The translations under genes were made by a program, and so were the position numbers. A stretch of 64,000 nucleotides of DNA from Amia ocellicauda (Eukaryota; Chordata; Actinopteri; Amiiformes; Amiidae): the NCBI RefSeq assembly GCF_036373705.1, contig NC_089857.1, forward strand, positions 42,102,784 to 42,166,783, written 5' to 3'. Below, piece by piece: positions 63,609 to 64,000 of this stretch. The stretch's first letter is position 1. The number at the start of each line of letters is the position of its first letter. The notes under the pieces were generated by a model, which saw only the letters and a list, made by a program, of their open reading frames with translations, was not told the origin of the DNA and ran no database searches.

Positions 63609-64000
63609 CTACGCGGGCATCAGGACGTAGGTGGGGCCAGCCAGGACCTGGACAGCTGGAGAGACGGTGGATTCCTCTGGAAAGTGTGGCAGAGGGCTGC
63701 CATTCATCTCGCTGACTGGCTGGAGGTCGTCCTCTGTTTCTAACACTGTGTGTCTGACGTAGTCCTGCTCGGCTGGCTCTAAAGGACCGTAGTCCAGTCT
63801 CTGAGTGTCCGTGTTGCTGGATGGTCTGGACAGCTTGTCTGTCTCGGGTGCGTGGGGTGGCCCTGGGTCGCGACGCGGACACGCGTATCTCTCATCCTCC
63901 GTCTTGTGCGAGGACGGCGGCTCGGCCACGTAGGGGTTGAGAACGGTCTTCTCCAGGCGTTCGCTGATCAACGAGCACTTGCCCTTCTCCGCTTCCACGC
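63609..64000 (-). CDS. C-terminal tail of a putative class I cytokine receptor (IL31RA/OSMR-like), partial
   Basis: An open frame on the minus strand enters from the window edge and ends at TAG (63,609-63,611), giving at least 130 codons of coding sequence with high GC. The sequence is acidic, proline/serine-rich and contains five spaced tyrosines (YVAEP, YACPR, YGPLE, YVRHT, YVLMP), which suits a cytoplasmic signalling tail. No box 1, membrane segment or WSXWS is in the window. In tetrapods IL31RA lies next to and convergent with IL6ST, so that identity is favoured by synteny. OSMR, LIFR or another receptor remain possible. No acceptor is seen before the edge, so the exon continues outside. 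Confidence 0.6.
   Translation of the reverse strand, partial: VEAEKGKCSLISERLEKTVLNPYVAEPPSSHKTEDERYACPRRDPGPPHAPETDKLSRPSSNTDTQRLDYGPLEPAEQDYVRHTVLETEDDLQPVSEMNGSPLPHFPEESTVSPAVQVLAGPTYVLMPA

Overview
This is a vertebrate nuclear window, most likely from a ray-finned fish. The genes are split by phase-consistent introns with GT-AG (one GC-AG) boundaries. The repeats are typical of fish: Tc1/mariner elements, a CR1/Rex-like LINE whose 3' end carries the 'cgagaggaggccattcgccccatcgtgctcgtttggtgtcc' type of tail, and an L2-like LINE. Compact introns and the abundance of that LINE tail suggest a non-teleost or early-branching ray-finned lineage, but that is inference only.

Layout. Bases 1-19.2 kb are upstream, repeat-rich DNA with no gene I can recognise: a fold-back element at 2.1-3.1 kb, a CR1-like copy at 9.9-10.6 kb, a Tc1-like transposon with very long inverted repeats at 12.7-14.2 kb, and a degenerate telomere-like tract at 17 kb. 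From 19,247 to 34,540 (+) lies a complete 11-exon coding model for ANKRD55 (about 664 aa, nine ankyrin repeats), with its polyadenylation signal near 35,003. A CpG-rich promoter and non-coding first exon at about 40.3-40.6 kb begin IL6ST (gp130). IL6ST intron 1 is about 10 kb and holds a 2.4-kb, 43-bp minisatellite. The 15 coding exons of IL6ST run from 50,509 to 60,564 (+) and give about 897 aa: signal peptide, Ig-like D1, five fibronectin III domains with WSDWS, a transmembrane helix, box 1, a dileucine motif and YxxQ STAT motifs. Its 3' UTR ends near 62.6 kb. At 63,609-64,000 (-) is the C-terminal coding end of a third gene. It looks like a tyrosine-containing cytoplasmic receptor tail. By position (ANKRD55 - IL6ST - convergent IL31RA, the order known from tetrapods) it is probably an IL31RA/OSMR-type receptor, but the tail alone does not prove this.

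How the genes relate. gp130 is the shared signal transducer of IL-6-family cytokines, and the convergent gene is probably a related receptor. The window is therefore the conserved cytokine-receptor cluster with its ANKRD55 neighbour. Introns and intergenic DNA are strongly shaped by mobile elements: five copies of one CR1-like 3' end, an L2-like LINE, at least three Tc1-type elements, two related fold-back elements and several palindromic MITE-like elements.

The most interesting observations are: the minisatellite with a 21-unit higher-order duplication in IL6ST intron 1; an in-frame upstream ORF in the IL6ST leader; a GC-AG intron in the cytokine-binding module; tandem donors in ANKRD55 that would give two different open C-termini; and the related fold-back elements. 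I see no clear new gene system.
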